A program made the translations under genes and the position numbers. Positions 7,647-16,232 of a DNA stretch of 64,000 bases are shown piece by piece; the first letter of the stretch is position 1; every line of letters starts with the position of its first letter. The notes under the pieces were generated by a model. That model made no database searches, was not told the origin of the DNA, and saw only the letters and a list, made by a program, of their open reading frames with translations. This stretch comes from Planctomycetota bacterium (GTDB taxonomy: Bacteria > Planctomycetota > J058), in the NCBI GenBank assembly GCA_023954375.1, contig JAMLIC010000037.1, positions 1-64,000 of the forward strand, read 5' to 3'.

Positions 7647-10318
7647 TGGAGGCCCGGGGGCGGGGGCTGACCCCCGAGGAGCGCGCCCTCCTGGAGCAGG
7701 CCCGCGCCGACCCGCGGCGGCGGCTCGGGCCGCTCGTCGTCCTGCGCGAGCTCGGCCGCGGCGGCATGGGGCAGGTGTCGCTCGCCTTCGACGAGCGGCG
7801 GCGCGGCCTCGTGGCCGTCAAGGCGCTCCTCGAGCAGGCCGCGGGCAGCGCGCGCGCGCGCCTCGAGCGGGAGGCGCGCCTGCTCGCCGACCTCGACCAC
7901 CCGGGCGTGGCGCGCCTGTACGAGGCGGTGCTCGAGGGGCCGGGCGCGCCCTACCTGGTGATGGAGTTCGTGCGCGGCCGGCCGCTCGAGGACCTCGTCG
8001 ACGAGGACCGACCGGTCGAGCCCCGGCGCGCGGCGGCGCTCGTGGGCGAGGTCGCGCGGGCCGTCGCCGCGGCGCACGCCCGGGGCGTGGTGCACCGCGA
8101 CCTCAAGCCGCAGAACGTGCTCCTGCGCGAGGACGGCCGCCCGGTCGTGCTCGACTTCGGCCTGGCGCGGCGCGAGGAGGGGTCGACCGTCGACCTGACG
8201 CGCACCGGCAGCGTCGTGGGCACGCTGGCCTACCTGGCGCCGGAGCAGATCGGGCGCGCGCGCCAGGCCGACGCGCGCGCCGACGTCTACGCCCTCGGCG
8301 GGGTCCTCTACGCCCTGCTCACCGGCCGGGTCCCGTTCGAGGGGCCGGCGGCGCTGGTCCTCGCGCGCGTGCTGTCGGCCCCGCCGCCGCCGCCGAGCGA
8401 GCACGCGCCGGGCCTCGACCCCGCGCTCGAGCGCCTCGTGCTCGCCTGCCTGGCGAAGCGCCCCGAGGACCGGCCTCAGGGCGCCGAGGAGGTCGCCCGC
8501 GCCCTCGACGCCTGGCTGGGCGGGGCCCCCGCGGCCGTCCGCGGCGGCGGGCGGCGCGCCGGAGCGGTCGCCCTCGGCGTGGCGGCCGTCGTCGTCCTGG
8601 CGGCGGCGGCGGCGCTCGCCCTGCGCCGCCCGGCGGCGGCGCCGTCGACGACCGCCGGGGCGCCGACGCCAGCCCCGCCGGCCGTCGTCGTCGACGCCCC
8701 GCCCGTCCACGCCGCGGCGCCGACGACCTCGGCCGAGGACGTGGCGGAGCAGGTCGCGCGCCTGCTGCGGCACGCGCACCTGCTCGCCGACGAGCACCCG
8801 ACCGACGCCGAGGCGCTCTACACGCGCGCGCTGGAGCTGTCGCCCGGCGCGGTCGACGCCCTCGCCGGCCGCGGCTACACGCGCTTCCGGCGCGGCGACC
8901 ACGCCGCCGCGGCGGCCGACTACGCGCGCGCGGTCGAGCTGGAGCCCGGCGACGGGGTGCTCCACGCCAACCTCGGTATCAACCTGATGCGCCTGGGCGA
9001 GCGCGAGGCGGCGCTCGCCGCGCTCACCCGCGGCGTCGAGCTCGCCCCGCGCAACGTCACCGCGCGGCTCGAGCGGGCCGGGGTCCTCGTGGACCTCGAC
9101 CGGGTCGCCGACGCCATCCCCGACCTCGAGGAGGCGGCGCGGCTCGCGCCGCGCGATCCGACGCCGCTGTCGCGGCTGGGGTACGCCCGCTACCTGCTGG
9201 GGGCGCACGCGGCGGCGGCCGAGGCCTACCTGCGCGCGGCGGCGCTCGCGCCCGACGACGGGCTCCCGCGCATCAACGCCGCCTTCAACCTCGCGCGCGC
9301 CGGGCGCGCCGCCGAGGCCCTGCGCGCCGCCGAGGAGGGGGTCGCCCTCGCCCCCTCCCGCTCGGATGCCTGGCGGGCGCGGGCCTTCGCGCGCCGGGAG
9401 CTCGGGGACCTGCGCGGCGCGGCCGAGGACCTGGAGCGGGCGCTGACGCTCGACCCCGGCTGCGAGGTGGCGACGAACGCGCTCGCGGCCGTGCGCGACG
9501 CCCTCGGCGCCGCCCCCGCGCCGCCGGTCGTCAGCGGCGCCGAGGCCCGCGCCGAGGCGCGCCGGCTGGCCGGCCGCGTCAAGGGGCTGCGCGCCGACGA
9601 CCCGGAGGCCGACGCGCTCGTCGCCCGGGCCCTCGCGGCCGCCCCCGACCTCGCCGACGTGTGGGCGGTGCGCGGCTTCCTCCGCTACCGCCGCCGCGAG
9701 TACGCGGCGGCGGCGGCCGACTTCGCCGAGGCCGCGCGCCTCGCCCCCGACGTGGCCCTCCACCACTACAACCTCGCGATCAACCTCACCCGGACCGGCG
9801 ACGACGCGCGCGCGCTGCCCGCGCTCGAGCGCGCCCTGGCGCTCGACCCCGACGACCAGGAGGCGCACCTCCAGCGCGGGGAGCTGCTCCTGCGCCTCGA
9901 CCGCGCCGAGGAGGCGGCGGCGGCGTTGACGGAGGCGCGCCGCCGCTGGCCCGAGGGCGAGGGCTTCCTCGCGGCCCTGGGCCGGGCGCGGTACACCCTG
10001 GGGCAGCACGCCGACGCCGTCGAGGCGTTCACGCGCGCGCGGGCGCTGAACCCCGACGAGCCGATGCACCTCGTCAACCGGGCCGTGAACCTGCTCGAGC
10101 TCGGCCGGCTCGACGACGCGCTCGACGACTGCGAGCGCGCGCTGGTCATGTCCCCTTCCCTCCCGTCCGCCCTGCGCGCGCGCGGGCAGGTTCGCCTGCG
10201 GGCCGGCGCCGTCGCCGCCGCCGTGGCCGACCTCGAGCGCGCCGTCGAGCTGCGGCCGAGCGACCTCTTCGCGCGCCGGCTCCTCGACGAGGCGCGCGCC
10301 CGCCTGGCCGGGCGGTAG
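7646..10318 (+). CDS. Transmembrane Ser/Thr kinase with TPR ectodomain
   Basis: 890 residues. The kinase domain is about 27-290, with Gly loop GRGGMGQVS, K59, H150-R151-D152 (HRDLKPQN), D170 in DFG and the activation-loop sequence LTRTGSVVGTLAYLAPEQ. A single membrane helix of Val/Ala/Leu follows at about 306-326, then a Pro/Ala/Thr stretch. Tetratricopeptide repeats run from about 365 to the end, with the recurring pattern LxPxDxxxxxNLGxxLxxxGxxxxA. This is the usual kinase-TM-sensor arrangement with protein-binding repeats outside the membrane. Its ATG shares one base with the preceding stop, so both kinases are likely made from one message. No dedicated substrate is visible nearby. Confidence 0.88.
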   Translation: MEARGRGLTPEERALLEQARADPRRRLGPLVVLRELGRGGMGQVSLAFDERRRGLVAVKALLEQAAGSARARLEREARLLADLDHPGVARLYEAVLEGPGAPYLVMEFVRGRPLEDLVDEDRPVEPRRAAALVGEVARAVAAAHARGVVHRDLKPQNVLLREDGRPVVLDFGLARREEGSTVDLTRTGSVVGTLAYLAPEQIGRARQADARADVYALGGVLYALLTGRVPFEGPAALVLARVLSAPPPPPSEHAPGLDPALERLVLACLAKRPEDRPQGAEEVARALDAWLGGAPAAVRGGGRRAGAVALGVAAVVVLAAAAALALRRPAAAPSTTAGAPTPAPPAVVVDAPPVHAAAPTTSAEDVAEQVARLLRHAHLLADEHPTDAEALYTRALELSPGAVDALAGRGYTRFRRGDHAAAAADYARAVELEPGDGVLHANLGINLMRLGEREAALAALTRGVELAPRNVTARLERAGVLVDLDRVADAIPDLEEAARLAPRDPTPLSRLGYARYLLGAHAAAAEAYLRAAALAPDDGLPRINAAFNLARAGRAAEALRAAEEGVALAPSRSDAWRARAFARRELGDLRGAAEDLERALTLDPGCEVATNALAAVRDALGAAPAPPVVSGAEARAEARRLAGRVKGLRADDPEADALVARALAAAPDLADVWAVRGFLRYRRREYAAAAADFAEAARLAPDVALHHYNLAINLTRTGDDARALPALERALALDPDDQEAHLQRGELLLRLDRAEEAAAALTEARRRWPEGEGFLAALGRARYTLGQHADAVEAFTRARALNPDEPMHLVNRAVNLLELGRLDDALDDCERALVMSPSLPSALRARGQVRLRAGAVAAAVADLERAVELRPSDLFARRLLDEARARLAGR

Positions 10319-10379
10319 CGCAGGCCGGCGCGCGGCTGGGCGGCCTCCGCGGTGGGTCTCGCCGGCGCCGACGGGGTGA

Positions 10380-11825
10380 TCAGCCCCGCGCCCAGGTGGG
10401 CTCGGCCCCCTTGCGCGCCTGCACCTGGATCCCCTTCGCCTGGAGCGCCGCGCGGGCCTCGTCGGCGGCGGCCCAGTCCTTCGCCTCGCGCGCGGCCTTC
10501 CAGCGGTCGAACAGCGCCTGCTCCTCGGGGGCGAGCGCCTCGGGCTCGGGCGTGAGCACGCCCAGCACGCGGTCGGCGTCGTCGAGGAACGCCTGGACCT
10601 CCTGCGCGTAGGCCGCGTCCCAGGCGCCGAGCTTGTTCACGTCCGTGACCAGCTCGAAGAGGACGCCCAGCGCGCGCGGGACGTTGAGGTCGTCGCGGAG
10701 CGCCTCGCGGTACTCGTCCTTCGCCCGCGCCAGCCGCTCGCGCGCGCCGGCCGGCGTCGCGCCGGTGGCCTTCGCCTGCAGGTCCTTGCGGAACTGGTCG
10801 AGGCGGCGGAGCGCCCCGCGGGCGACCTCGAGCGAGTCGAAGCGCACCGGCCGGCGCGCCTCGCCCTCGCCCTCGTAGGTCACCTGGAGGTTGAGCTGCG
10901 AGCGGTAGTGGGCCGAGATCAGGGCGTAGCGCACCTCGCGCGGCGTGGCGCCGGCGAGCTGCACGAGGTCGCCCAGGGTGAAGAAGTTCTTCAGCCGCTT
11001 GGCCATCTTCTGCCCGCCGACGAGCAGGTGCTCGTTGTGCACCCACAGGCGGGAGAAGGTCTTGCCCGAGGCCGCCTCGCTCTGGGCGATCTCGTTCTCG
11101 TGGTGGGGGAAGACGAGGTCCACGCCGCCGGCGTGGATGTCGAGGCTCTCGCCGAGGTGCTCGAACGCCAGCGCGGAGCACTCGAGGTGCCACCCCGGCC
11201 GCCCCTTGCCGAGCGCCGTGTCCCAGGCGACGTCGCCGTCCTCCTCGGACCAGGCCTTCCACAGGGCGAAGTCCTGCACGTCCTCCTTCTCATACTCGTC
11301 CGCCGCGACGCGCCCGCCGGCGCCGGCCTGCAGCGTGCGCGCCTCGAGGTGCGACAGCCGCCCGTAGCCGGGGAAGGCGGCGATCTTGAAGTAGACCGAC
11401 CCGTCGTCGCTCCGGTAGGCCACGCCCTTGTCGAGGAGGCGCTGCACGAGGTCGACCATCTGCGGCACGTAGTCGGTCGCCCGCGGCATGACGTCGGGGC
11501 GGAGCGCCCCCAGGGCGTCCATGTCCTTCAGGAACAGCTCGGTGTAGCGCTCGGTGAACGCGCGCAGGCTGACGGACTCCGCCCGGGAGCCCTTGATGGT
11601 CTTGTCGTCGACGTCCGTGAGGTTCATGACGTGCCGCACGGGGTAGCCCAGCCACAGCAGGGCCCGCTTGAGCACGTCGTAGAAGAGGAACGCGCGCAGG
11701 TTCCCCACGTGGACGCGGTTGTAGACCGTGGGGCCGCAGCTGTAGAAGCGCACCGGCGCCTGGCCCGGCGGGCCGAGGTCCTGCTTCTGACGGGTGAGCG
11801 TGTCGAAGAGGAGGAGGGAGGTCAT
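10380..11825 (-). CDS. cysS: Cysteinyl-tRNA synthetase
   Basis: 481 residues, normal length. It charges tRNA-Cys in the cytoplasm. The class I signature is HVGN (residues 39-42). The zinc ligands are C30 (YSCGPTVYN), C216 (WHLECSALA), H241 and E245 (FPHHENEIAQ). The second signature is KMAKR at 273-277 in place of the usual KMSKS, keeping both lysines. A C-terminal helical anticodon-binding region follows. Start 11825 is chosen because homology begins there; an in-frame ATG at 11906 would add 27 residues with no family counterpart. It is the last gene of a minus-strand operon with dgt, the PIN/TRAM gene and ispDF. It converges with the TPR kinase across a 61-bp gap. Confidence 0.95.
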   Translation of the reverse strand: MTSLLLFDTLTRQKQDLGPPGQAPVRFYSCGPTVYNRVHVGNLRAFLFYDVLKRALLWLGYPVRHVMNLTDVDDKTIKGSRAESVSLRAFTERYTELFLKDMDALGALRPDVMPRATDYVPQMVDLVQRLLDKGVAYRSDDGSVYFKIAAFPGYGRLSHLEARTLQAGAGGRVAADEYEKEDVQDFALWKAWSEEDGDVAWDTALGKGRPGWHLECSALAFEHLGESLDIHAGGVDLVFPHHENEIAQSEAASGKTFSRLWVHNEHLLVGGQKMAKRLKNFFTLGDLVQLAGATPREVRYALISAHYRSQLNLQVTYEGEGEARRPVRFDSLEVARGALRRLDQFRKDLQAKATGATPAGARERLARAKDEYREALRDDLNVPRALGVLFELVTDVNKLGAWDAAYAQEVQAFLDDADRVLGVLTPEPEALAPEEQALFDRWKAAREAKDWAAADEARAALQAKGIQVQARKGAEPTWARG

Positions 11826-11919
11826 CGGGCGCTCGCCTGGTGGAGTGACGTCGTTGGGGCCCACGCGTGTCGCGCGGGGCGTGTCGCGCGCCGGGTCGCC
11901 GACCATCGGTGACCGGCCA

Positions 11920-13386
11920 TCATGACGGAGCGGGCACGAGCGTCACGATCGCCGTGGCCGCGATCGCGCGCCCCTCGCCGACGGCGTCCAGGCCCTCGCC
12001 GGTCTTGGCCTTCACGTTCACGGCCGCCTCGGGCAGCCCGAGGAGCGCGGCCAGGCGGCGGCGGATCGCCGGCTTGTGCGGGGCGAGCTTCGGCCGCTCG
12101 GCGTGGACGATCGCGTCGACGTGCGCCGGCGCCAGGCCGCGGGCGCGCACGCGCGCCAGGGCCTGGGCCAGGAGGGCGGCCGAGTCGGCGCCCTTGAAGG
12201 CCGGGTCGGTGTCGGGGAACAGCTCGCCTATGTCGCCGAGGCCCGCCGCGCCGAGGAGGGCGTCGATCACGGCGTGGAGCAGGGCGTCGGCGTCGGAGTG
12301 GCCGTCGAGGCCCTTGTCCCAGGGGATCGTCACGCCGCCGAGGACCAGCGGCCGCCCGGCGACGACGCGGTGGACGTCGGTGCCGATCCCGCTGCGGGGG
12401 CCGGCGGGGGGGGCGGACGGCGGCGGAGCGGCCGGCTCCGGCGCCGAGGAGGGCCGGGTCAGGCCGCCGAGCGCGGCCAGCGCGGCGCCGAGGCCGCCCG
12501 GGCCCGCGACCTCGGACTGCAGCCGCCCGAGGAGCGCGCGGGCCGCCCCGCCCAGCTCGTCCATGGCCTCGCCGAGGCCCGCCGACGCGCCGGCGGCGCG
12601 CAGCCGCGCGCGCAGCGCGGCGATCGGGTCGTCGTCTTCGCCGTCGTCGGGCGCCTCGGGCGGCAGGGCGCCGCCCTCGGCCTGGCGGGCGGCGAGCACG
12701 GGGGCGGCCCGCTCGAGGTCGGGCGCGGTCGTCACCTTGAAGTTGGGCGAGAGCGCCTCGACGACCACCACCGCGCGGCCGAGCCGCTCGAGGGCCATGG
12801 CCTCGTCGGTGACCTCGACCGCCTTGCCGTGGGCGAGCGCCTCGAGGAGCGCGTCGCGCCGCGAGACCTGCGGGGTCTGCGCCAGCCACAGCTCGCTCCG
12901 CGGCAGGGTCTCCGTCACGCGCCCCTCGGCGTCGACGCGCTTGACGGTGTCGCGCACGCGCTCGGCGAGCACGCTCGCGCCCACCTCGCGGGCGCGGGCG
13001 AGCGCGCGCGCGGCGTCGTCGGGGTCGAGGAGCGGGCGGGCCGCGTCGTGCACGAGGACGAACCGGTCGCTCCCCGGGCGTGTGGCCTGCACGCCCAGCT
13101 CGACCGAGTCCTGGCGGCGCACGCCGCCGGGGACGAAGGCGGTCGCGCCGGCCTCGCGCAGGGCGCGGCCGAGCGACCCGCCCTCGACCAGGGCCACGTC
13201 GTCGGGGTGCAGGACCACGACGACCTCGTCGACGCCCTCCGTGCGCGCGAGCGCGAACGTCGCCCACAGGACGAGCGGCCGCCCCGCGAGGCGCACGTAG
13301 GCCTTGCGCGGGCTGCCCGGCCCCAGCTCCGCGGCCAGCCGCACGCCCAGGCCGGCCGCGACGACGACGCCGCTCGCTCCGAACAC
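11920..13386 (-). CDS. ispDF: Bifunctional IspD-IspF fusion (MEP isoprenoid pathway)
   Basis: 488 residues. Residues 1-235 are IspD, which joins CTP to methylerythritol 4-phosphate: VVAAGLGVR, HDAARPLL, AQTPQ and VTDEA are present. Residues 332-488 are IspF, which makes the 2,4-cyclodiphosphate: D337-x-H339 (GIGTDVH), GHSDADALLHAVIDAL, FPDTDPAFKGADS and KTGEGLDAVGEG. Fused IspDF enzymes are known, but the usual short junction is here replaced by about 95 Ala/Glu/Pro-rich residues (237-331), which explains the extra length. GTG 13386 follows GAGGGAGG. The gene starts 10 nt after the PIN/TRAM stop and is followed by cysS, so it is co-transcribed. Confidence 0.95.
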   Translation of the reverse strand: MFGASGVVVAAGLGVRLAAELGPGSPRKAYVRLAGRPLVLWATFALARTEGVDEVVVVLHPDDVALVEGGSLGRALREAGATAFVPGGVRRQDSVELGVQATRPGSDRFVLVHDAARPLLDPDDAARALARAREVGASVLAERVRDTVKRVDAEGRVTETLPRSELWLAQTPQVSRRDALLEALAHGKAVEVTDEAMALERLGRAVVVVEALSPNFKVTTAPDLERAAPVLAARQAEGGALPPEAPDDGEDDDPIAALRARLRAAGASAGLGEAMDELGGAARALLGRLQSEVAGPGGLGAALAALGGLTRPSSAPEPAAPPPSAPPAGPRSGIGTDVHRVVAGRPLVLGGVTIPWDKGLDGHSDADALLHAVIDALLGAAGLGDIGELFPDTDPAFKGADSAALLAQALARVRARGLAPAHVDAIVHAERPKLAPHKPAIRRRLAALLGLPEAAVNVKAKTGEGLDAVGEGRAIAATAIVTLVPAPS

Positions 13387-13396
13387 GCGCCCTCCC

Positions 13397-14512
13397 TCAG
13401 GCCTCTCCGCCCGGGCCGGCGGCCTCGTCCGCGGCGGCCGCGGCCGGCTCCCCGGCGGCAGGTTCGCCGGTCGTCATCCGGGCGAAGATCATGCGCCCGG
13501 CGCTGCTCTGGATCGACGAGGTGATCACCGCCGACACGACCTCGCCCTTGTGCTTGCGGGCCCCCTCGACGACCACCATGGTCCCGTCCGGGAGGTAGCC
13601 GACGCCCTGGTGCTGCCCCTCGCCGGCCCGCACCACCTTCAGCCGCAGGGGCTCGCCGGGGAGGTGCTGCGTGCGGGTCGCCTCGGCCACCTCGTTCATG
13701 TTGATGACCGGGACGCCCTCGAGGTCGGCGACCTTCTGCAGGTTGTAGTCGACCGTCACCAGCTTGCCGCCGCGGGCCTGGGCCACCTCGATGAGCGCCC
13801 GGTCGACCTCGACGTCGAGCTGCCCGGCGCCGCCCGTGAGCTGCACCTCGGCGAGCGTCTGGAGCGTCTTGAGCCGGTCGAGGCCGAGCCGGCCGCGCTC
13901 GCGCCGGTTCTTGTCGCCCGAGTCCGCGATCCGCTGCAGCTCCTCGAGCACGAACCGCGGGACGACGAACGGCGCGTCGAAGACGCGCGCCCTCGCCACG
14001 TCGACCACGCGCCCGTCGATGATCGCGCTCGTGTCGAGCACGAGCGGGCGCGGCCCCTTGGCCTGCTTCTGGAACTCGACGTAGGGGACGATGAAGCGCA
14101 GGTCGTCCTTCGTGCGCAGGATGAACACCGGCCCCAGGTAGCAGAAGATCAGCGTCACGGCGAGGCGGATCGTCTGCAGGAGCCGCTTGCCCTGCGGCCC
14201 CTCGTAGTCGCCCACGAGCGAGACGATCCCCACGAACAGCTGGGAGGCGAGGAAGCCGACCAGGAGCCCGAAGACGATCGCCGACACGGTCGCGATCGAG
14301 CTGCGGGCGACGGCCAGGGCGTCGACCGCGATCACCAGCAGCGCCAGGGCGCCCGCGACGATCATGGCCACGAACTGCAGCTCGGGCGCGTCCCAGTCGG
14401 TCGCCACGTAGAGGCCCAGGCCGACCGCGGAGGCGAGGAACAGGGCCCGCAGGGTCAGGACGGGGATGTCCAGGCTGGGGGCCGGCGGCTTGGGCGGGTC
14501 GGTGAGCGTCAC
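13397..14512 (-). CDS. PIN/TRAM-domain membrane protein (YacL type)
   Basis: 371 residues. The N-terminal 145 residues hold about four membrane helices (for example LRALFLASAVGLGLYV and IRLAVTLIFCYLGPVFIL). A PIN nuclease-like domain follows, starting at LVLDTSAIIDGR and containing the acidic residues DVEVDRALIEVA and VTVDYNLQ. The C-terminal TRAM domain includes GQHQGVGYLPDGTMVVVEGA. The family is a membrane-anchored putative ribonuclease; its substrate is unknown. It often sits beside ispD in other bacteria, as it does here. Start GTG 14512 overlaps the dgt stop by four bases (GTGA). The C-terminal tail is a short Ala/Glu/Gly-rich extension. Confidence 0.9.
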   Translation of the reverse strand: MTLTDPPKPPAPSLDIPVLTLRALFLASAVGLGLYVATDWDAPELQFVAMIVAGALALLVIAVDALAVARSSIATVSAIVFGLLVGFLASQLFVGIVSLVGDYEGPQGKRLLQTIRLAVTLIFCYLGPVFILRTKDDLRFIVPYVEFQKQAKGPRPLVLDTSAIIDGRVVDVARARVFDAPFVVPRFVLEELQRIADSGDKNRRERGRLGLDRLKTLQTLAEVQLTGGAGQLDVEVDRALIEVAQARGGKLVTVDYNLQKVADLEGVPVINMNEVAEATRTQHLPGEPLRLKVVRAGEGQHQGVGYLPDGTMVVVEGARKHKGEVVSAVITSSIQSSAGRMIFARMTTGEPAAGEPAAAAADEAAGPGGEA

Positions 14513-15702
14513 ATCGGCTCGAACGGCTGGAACAGCTTGGTGTACTCGTGCTGGGCGTAGCGGTCGGTCATGCCGGCCACGTAGTCGCAGACGCCGCGCT
14601 CGAGCCCCGCCGTCCGCACCCACTCCTGATACTCGTCGGGGAGCAGCTGCGGGTTCGCGGTGAACTCCCGGTAGAGCGCCTGCAGGAAGCGCTTGGCCTT
14701 CTCCATCTGTCGCATGACCCGGTGGTGCCGGTAGACGCGCTGGAAGAGGAAGCGCTGCAGCTCGGCCTTGTGCTGGCGGAGCGCCGGCGACAGCCCGACG
14801 AGCGGCGCCGTGCAGGCGCGCACGCAGTCGAGGGTGCGGATGCCCTCCTCCTCCAGGCGCGCCCGGGTGTGGGCCACGAGGTCGCGCAGCTGGAGCCCGA
14901 CGATCGCGCGGATCATCTCCTGGCGGAGCACGCGGTCGCTCCTGTCGGCGCCGGCGGCGAGGCGCGCCTCGACCTTGGGGAGGCAGGCCTGCCACAGCCC
15001 CAGGTCCTTCGCCTCGTCGAGGCGCAGGAGCCCCGACTTGATGGCGTCGTCGAGGTCGTGCGCGTCGTAGGCCACCGCGTCGGCCTGGTCGGCCACCTGC
15101 GCCTCGAGCAGCGGCCCCCGCGCGCGGTCGAAGGTCTCGGCGTAGCCGAGCGCCCGGCAGGCGTCGGTGTCGCGCCGCTTCCAGACCCCCTCGCGCACCT
15201 CGTAGCTCAGGTTCAGGCCGCGGAAGCGCGCGTAGCGCCGCTCGAGCAGGTCGACCGTCCGCAGGGCCTGCGCGTTGTGCTCGAAGCCGCCGTGGTCGGC
15301 CATCAGCGCGGCCAGCGCCCGCTCGCCCGCGTGGCCGAACGGCGGGTGGCCCACGTCGTGGGCCAGCGCGATCGCCTCGGCGAGGTCCTCGTTGAGGCGC
15401 AGGGCGCGGGCCACCGACCGGGCGATCTGCGCCACCTCGATCGTGTGGGTGAGCCGGGTGCGGTAGTAGTCGCCCTCGTGGTTCACGAGGACCTGCGTCT
15501 TGTACTGCAGGCGCCGGAAGGCCCGCGAGTGGATGATCCGCTCGCGGTCGCGCTGGTAGACGCCGCGCACGTCGTGCTCGGGCTCGGGGTGCGCGCGGCC
15601 GGCCGAGGCGCGGCCGGGCATGGCCCACGGCGCCAGCCACTGCGCCTCGCGGGCCTCGAGCTCTTCACGCTCCAGGAGCTCGAAGGTCAACCGGTCCTCC
15701 AC
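14509..15702 (-). CDS. dgt: dGTP triphosphohydrolase-like HD-domain protein
   Basis: 397 residues. An HD-domain phosphohydrolase of the deoxyguanosinetriphosphate triphosphohydrolase-like family, expected to cleave dNTPs to deoxynucleoside and triphosphate in the cytoplasm. The metal motif is visible as RLTHTIEVAQIAR (first His) and AHDVGHPPFGHAGE (HD plus two more His). The N-terminal signature RDRERIIHSRAFRRLQYKTQV is also typical. The GTG at 15702 is the only start that keeps the conserved N-terminus; no good ribosome site precedes it. It is the first gene of the dgt - PIN/TRAM - ispDF - cysS operon. Confidence 0.92.
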   Translation of the reverse strand: MEDRLTFELLEREELEAREAQWLAPWAMPGRASAGRAHPEPEHDVRGVYQRDRERIIHSRAFRRLQYKTQVLVNHEGDYYRTRLTHTIEVAQIARSVARALRLNEDLAEAIALAHDVGHPPFGHAGERALAALMADHGGFEHNAQALRTVDLLERRYARFRGLNLSYEVREGVWKRRDTDACRALGYAETFDRARGPLLEAQVADQADAVAYDAHDLDDAIKSGLLRLDEAKDLGLWQACLPKVEARLAAGADRSDRVLRQEMIRAIVGLQLRDLVAHTRARLEEEGIRTLDCVRACTAPLVGLSPALRQHKAELQRFLFQRVYRHHRVMRQMEKAKRFLQALYREFTANPQLLPDEYQEWVRTAGLERGVCDYVAGMTDRYAQHEYTKLFQPFEPM

Positions 15703-15726
15703 AGTCCGGAAGCGATCCGGAAGCCG

Positions 15727-15754
15727 CGCGCCCGGCCGTGGGCGGCCGGGCGCG
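15727..15754 (-). terminator. Strong GC hairpin downstream of fdxA
   Basis: Perfect 11-bp stem (CGCGCCCGGCC with its complement) around a 6-base loop, 9 bp past the ferredoxin stop. No T-run follows on either strand, so this is terminator-like but not a textbook intrinsic terminator. Next to it, towards dgt, the sequence TCCGGAAGC appears twice. Confidence 0.5.
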
Positions 15755-15762
15755 GGCGCACC

Positions 15763-16101
15763 TCAGCGCGAGGCCGGGTTCGCGTCGAACTTGTCGCGCT
15801 TGCTCTCCGTCTTGGCCCACGTGTCCGCGTCGGGCATGGCGTCCTTCTTCTCGGAGATGTTCGGCCACTCGCTGGCGTGCTTCTGGGCGAGCTCCAGGTA
15901 CTCCTTCCACTTCTCGGGCAGGTCGTCCTCCGAGAAGATCGCGGTGGTCGGGCACACCGGCACGCACGCGCCGCAGTCGATGCACTCGTCGGGGTGGATG
16001 ATCAGCGTGTTCGCGCCCTCGTAGAAGCAGTCGACGGGGCAGACGGCGACGCACTCGGTGTACTTGCAGTTGATGCAGGGCTCGGCGACGACGTGGGTCA
16101 T
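15763..16101 (-). CDS. fdxA: Seven-iron ferredoxin (FdxA type)
   Basis: 112 residues. An electron carrier with one [3Fe-4S] and one [4Fe-4S] centre. Cysteines lie at 9, 12, 17, 21, 25, 40, 43, 46 and 50. By family pattern C9, C17 and C50 bind the 3Fe centre and C21, C40, C43 and C46 the 4Fe centre. The C-terminal 55 residues are the charged extension typical of this type (LPEKWKEYLELAQKHASEWP). The ATG at 16101 has GAGGTG at good distance; a GTG 9 nt upstream is possible but less likely. It is monocistronic, with a hairpin after it and a TATGAT box before it. The redox partner cannot be told from context. Confidence 0.93.
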   Translation of the reverse strand: MTHVVAEPCINCKYTECVAVCPVDCFYEGANTLIIHPDECIDCGACVPVCPTTAIFSEDDLPEKWKEYLELAQKHASEWPNISEKKDAMPDADTWAKTESKRDKFDANPASR

Positions 16102-16184
16102 TTCGCGCACCTCGGTGCGGTCGCCGCCTGGCGGCCGCGGGTTACGTGGGGCCGCGCGCCCGGTCCGGGCGGTCGGCGGGCCAG

Positions 16185-16190
16185 ATCATA
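16185..16190 (-). promoter_or_regulatory. -10 element TATGAT upstream of fdxA
   Basis: On the minus strand TATGAT (5 of 6 consensus bases) lies about 85 nt before the fdxA ATG. The -35 candidate at 17-bp spacing is CTGGAA, only 3 of 6. The element lies between the phosphatase stop and fdxA, so it would give fdxA its own transcript. Confidence 0.4.
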
Positions 16191-16232
16191 CCGAGCGGCA
16201 CCGACGCTTCCAGCGTGCCGTGGACGGCGCGA

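Noticed and set aside
10319..10379. GCCGGCG...CGCCGGC pair between convergent kinase and cysS as a terminator
   Set aside because: The loop is about 29 nt and no T-run follows; too weak to call.
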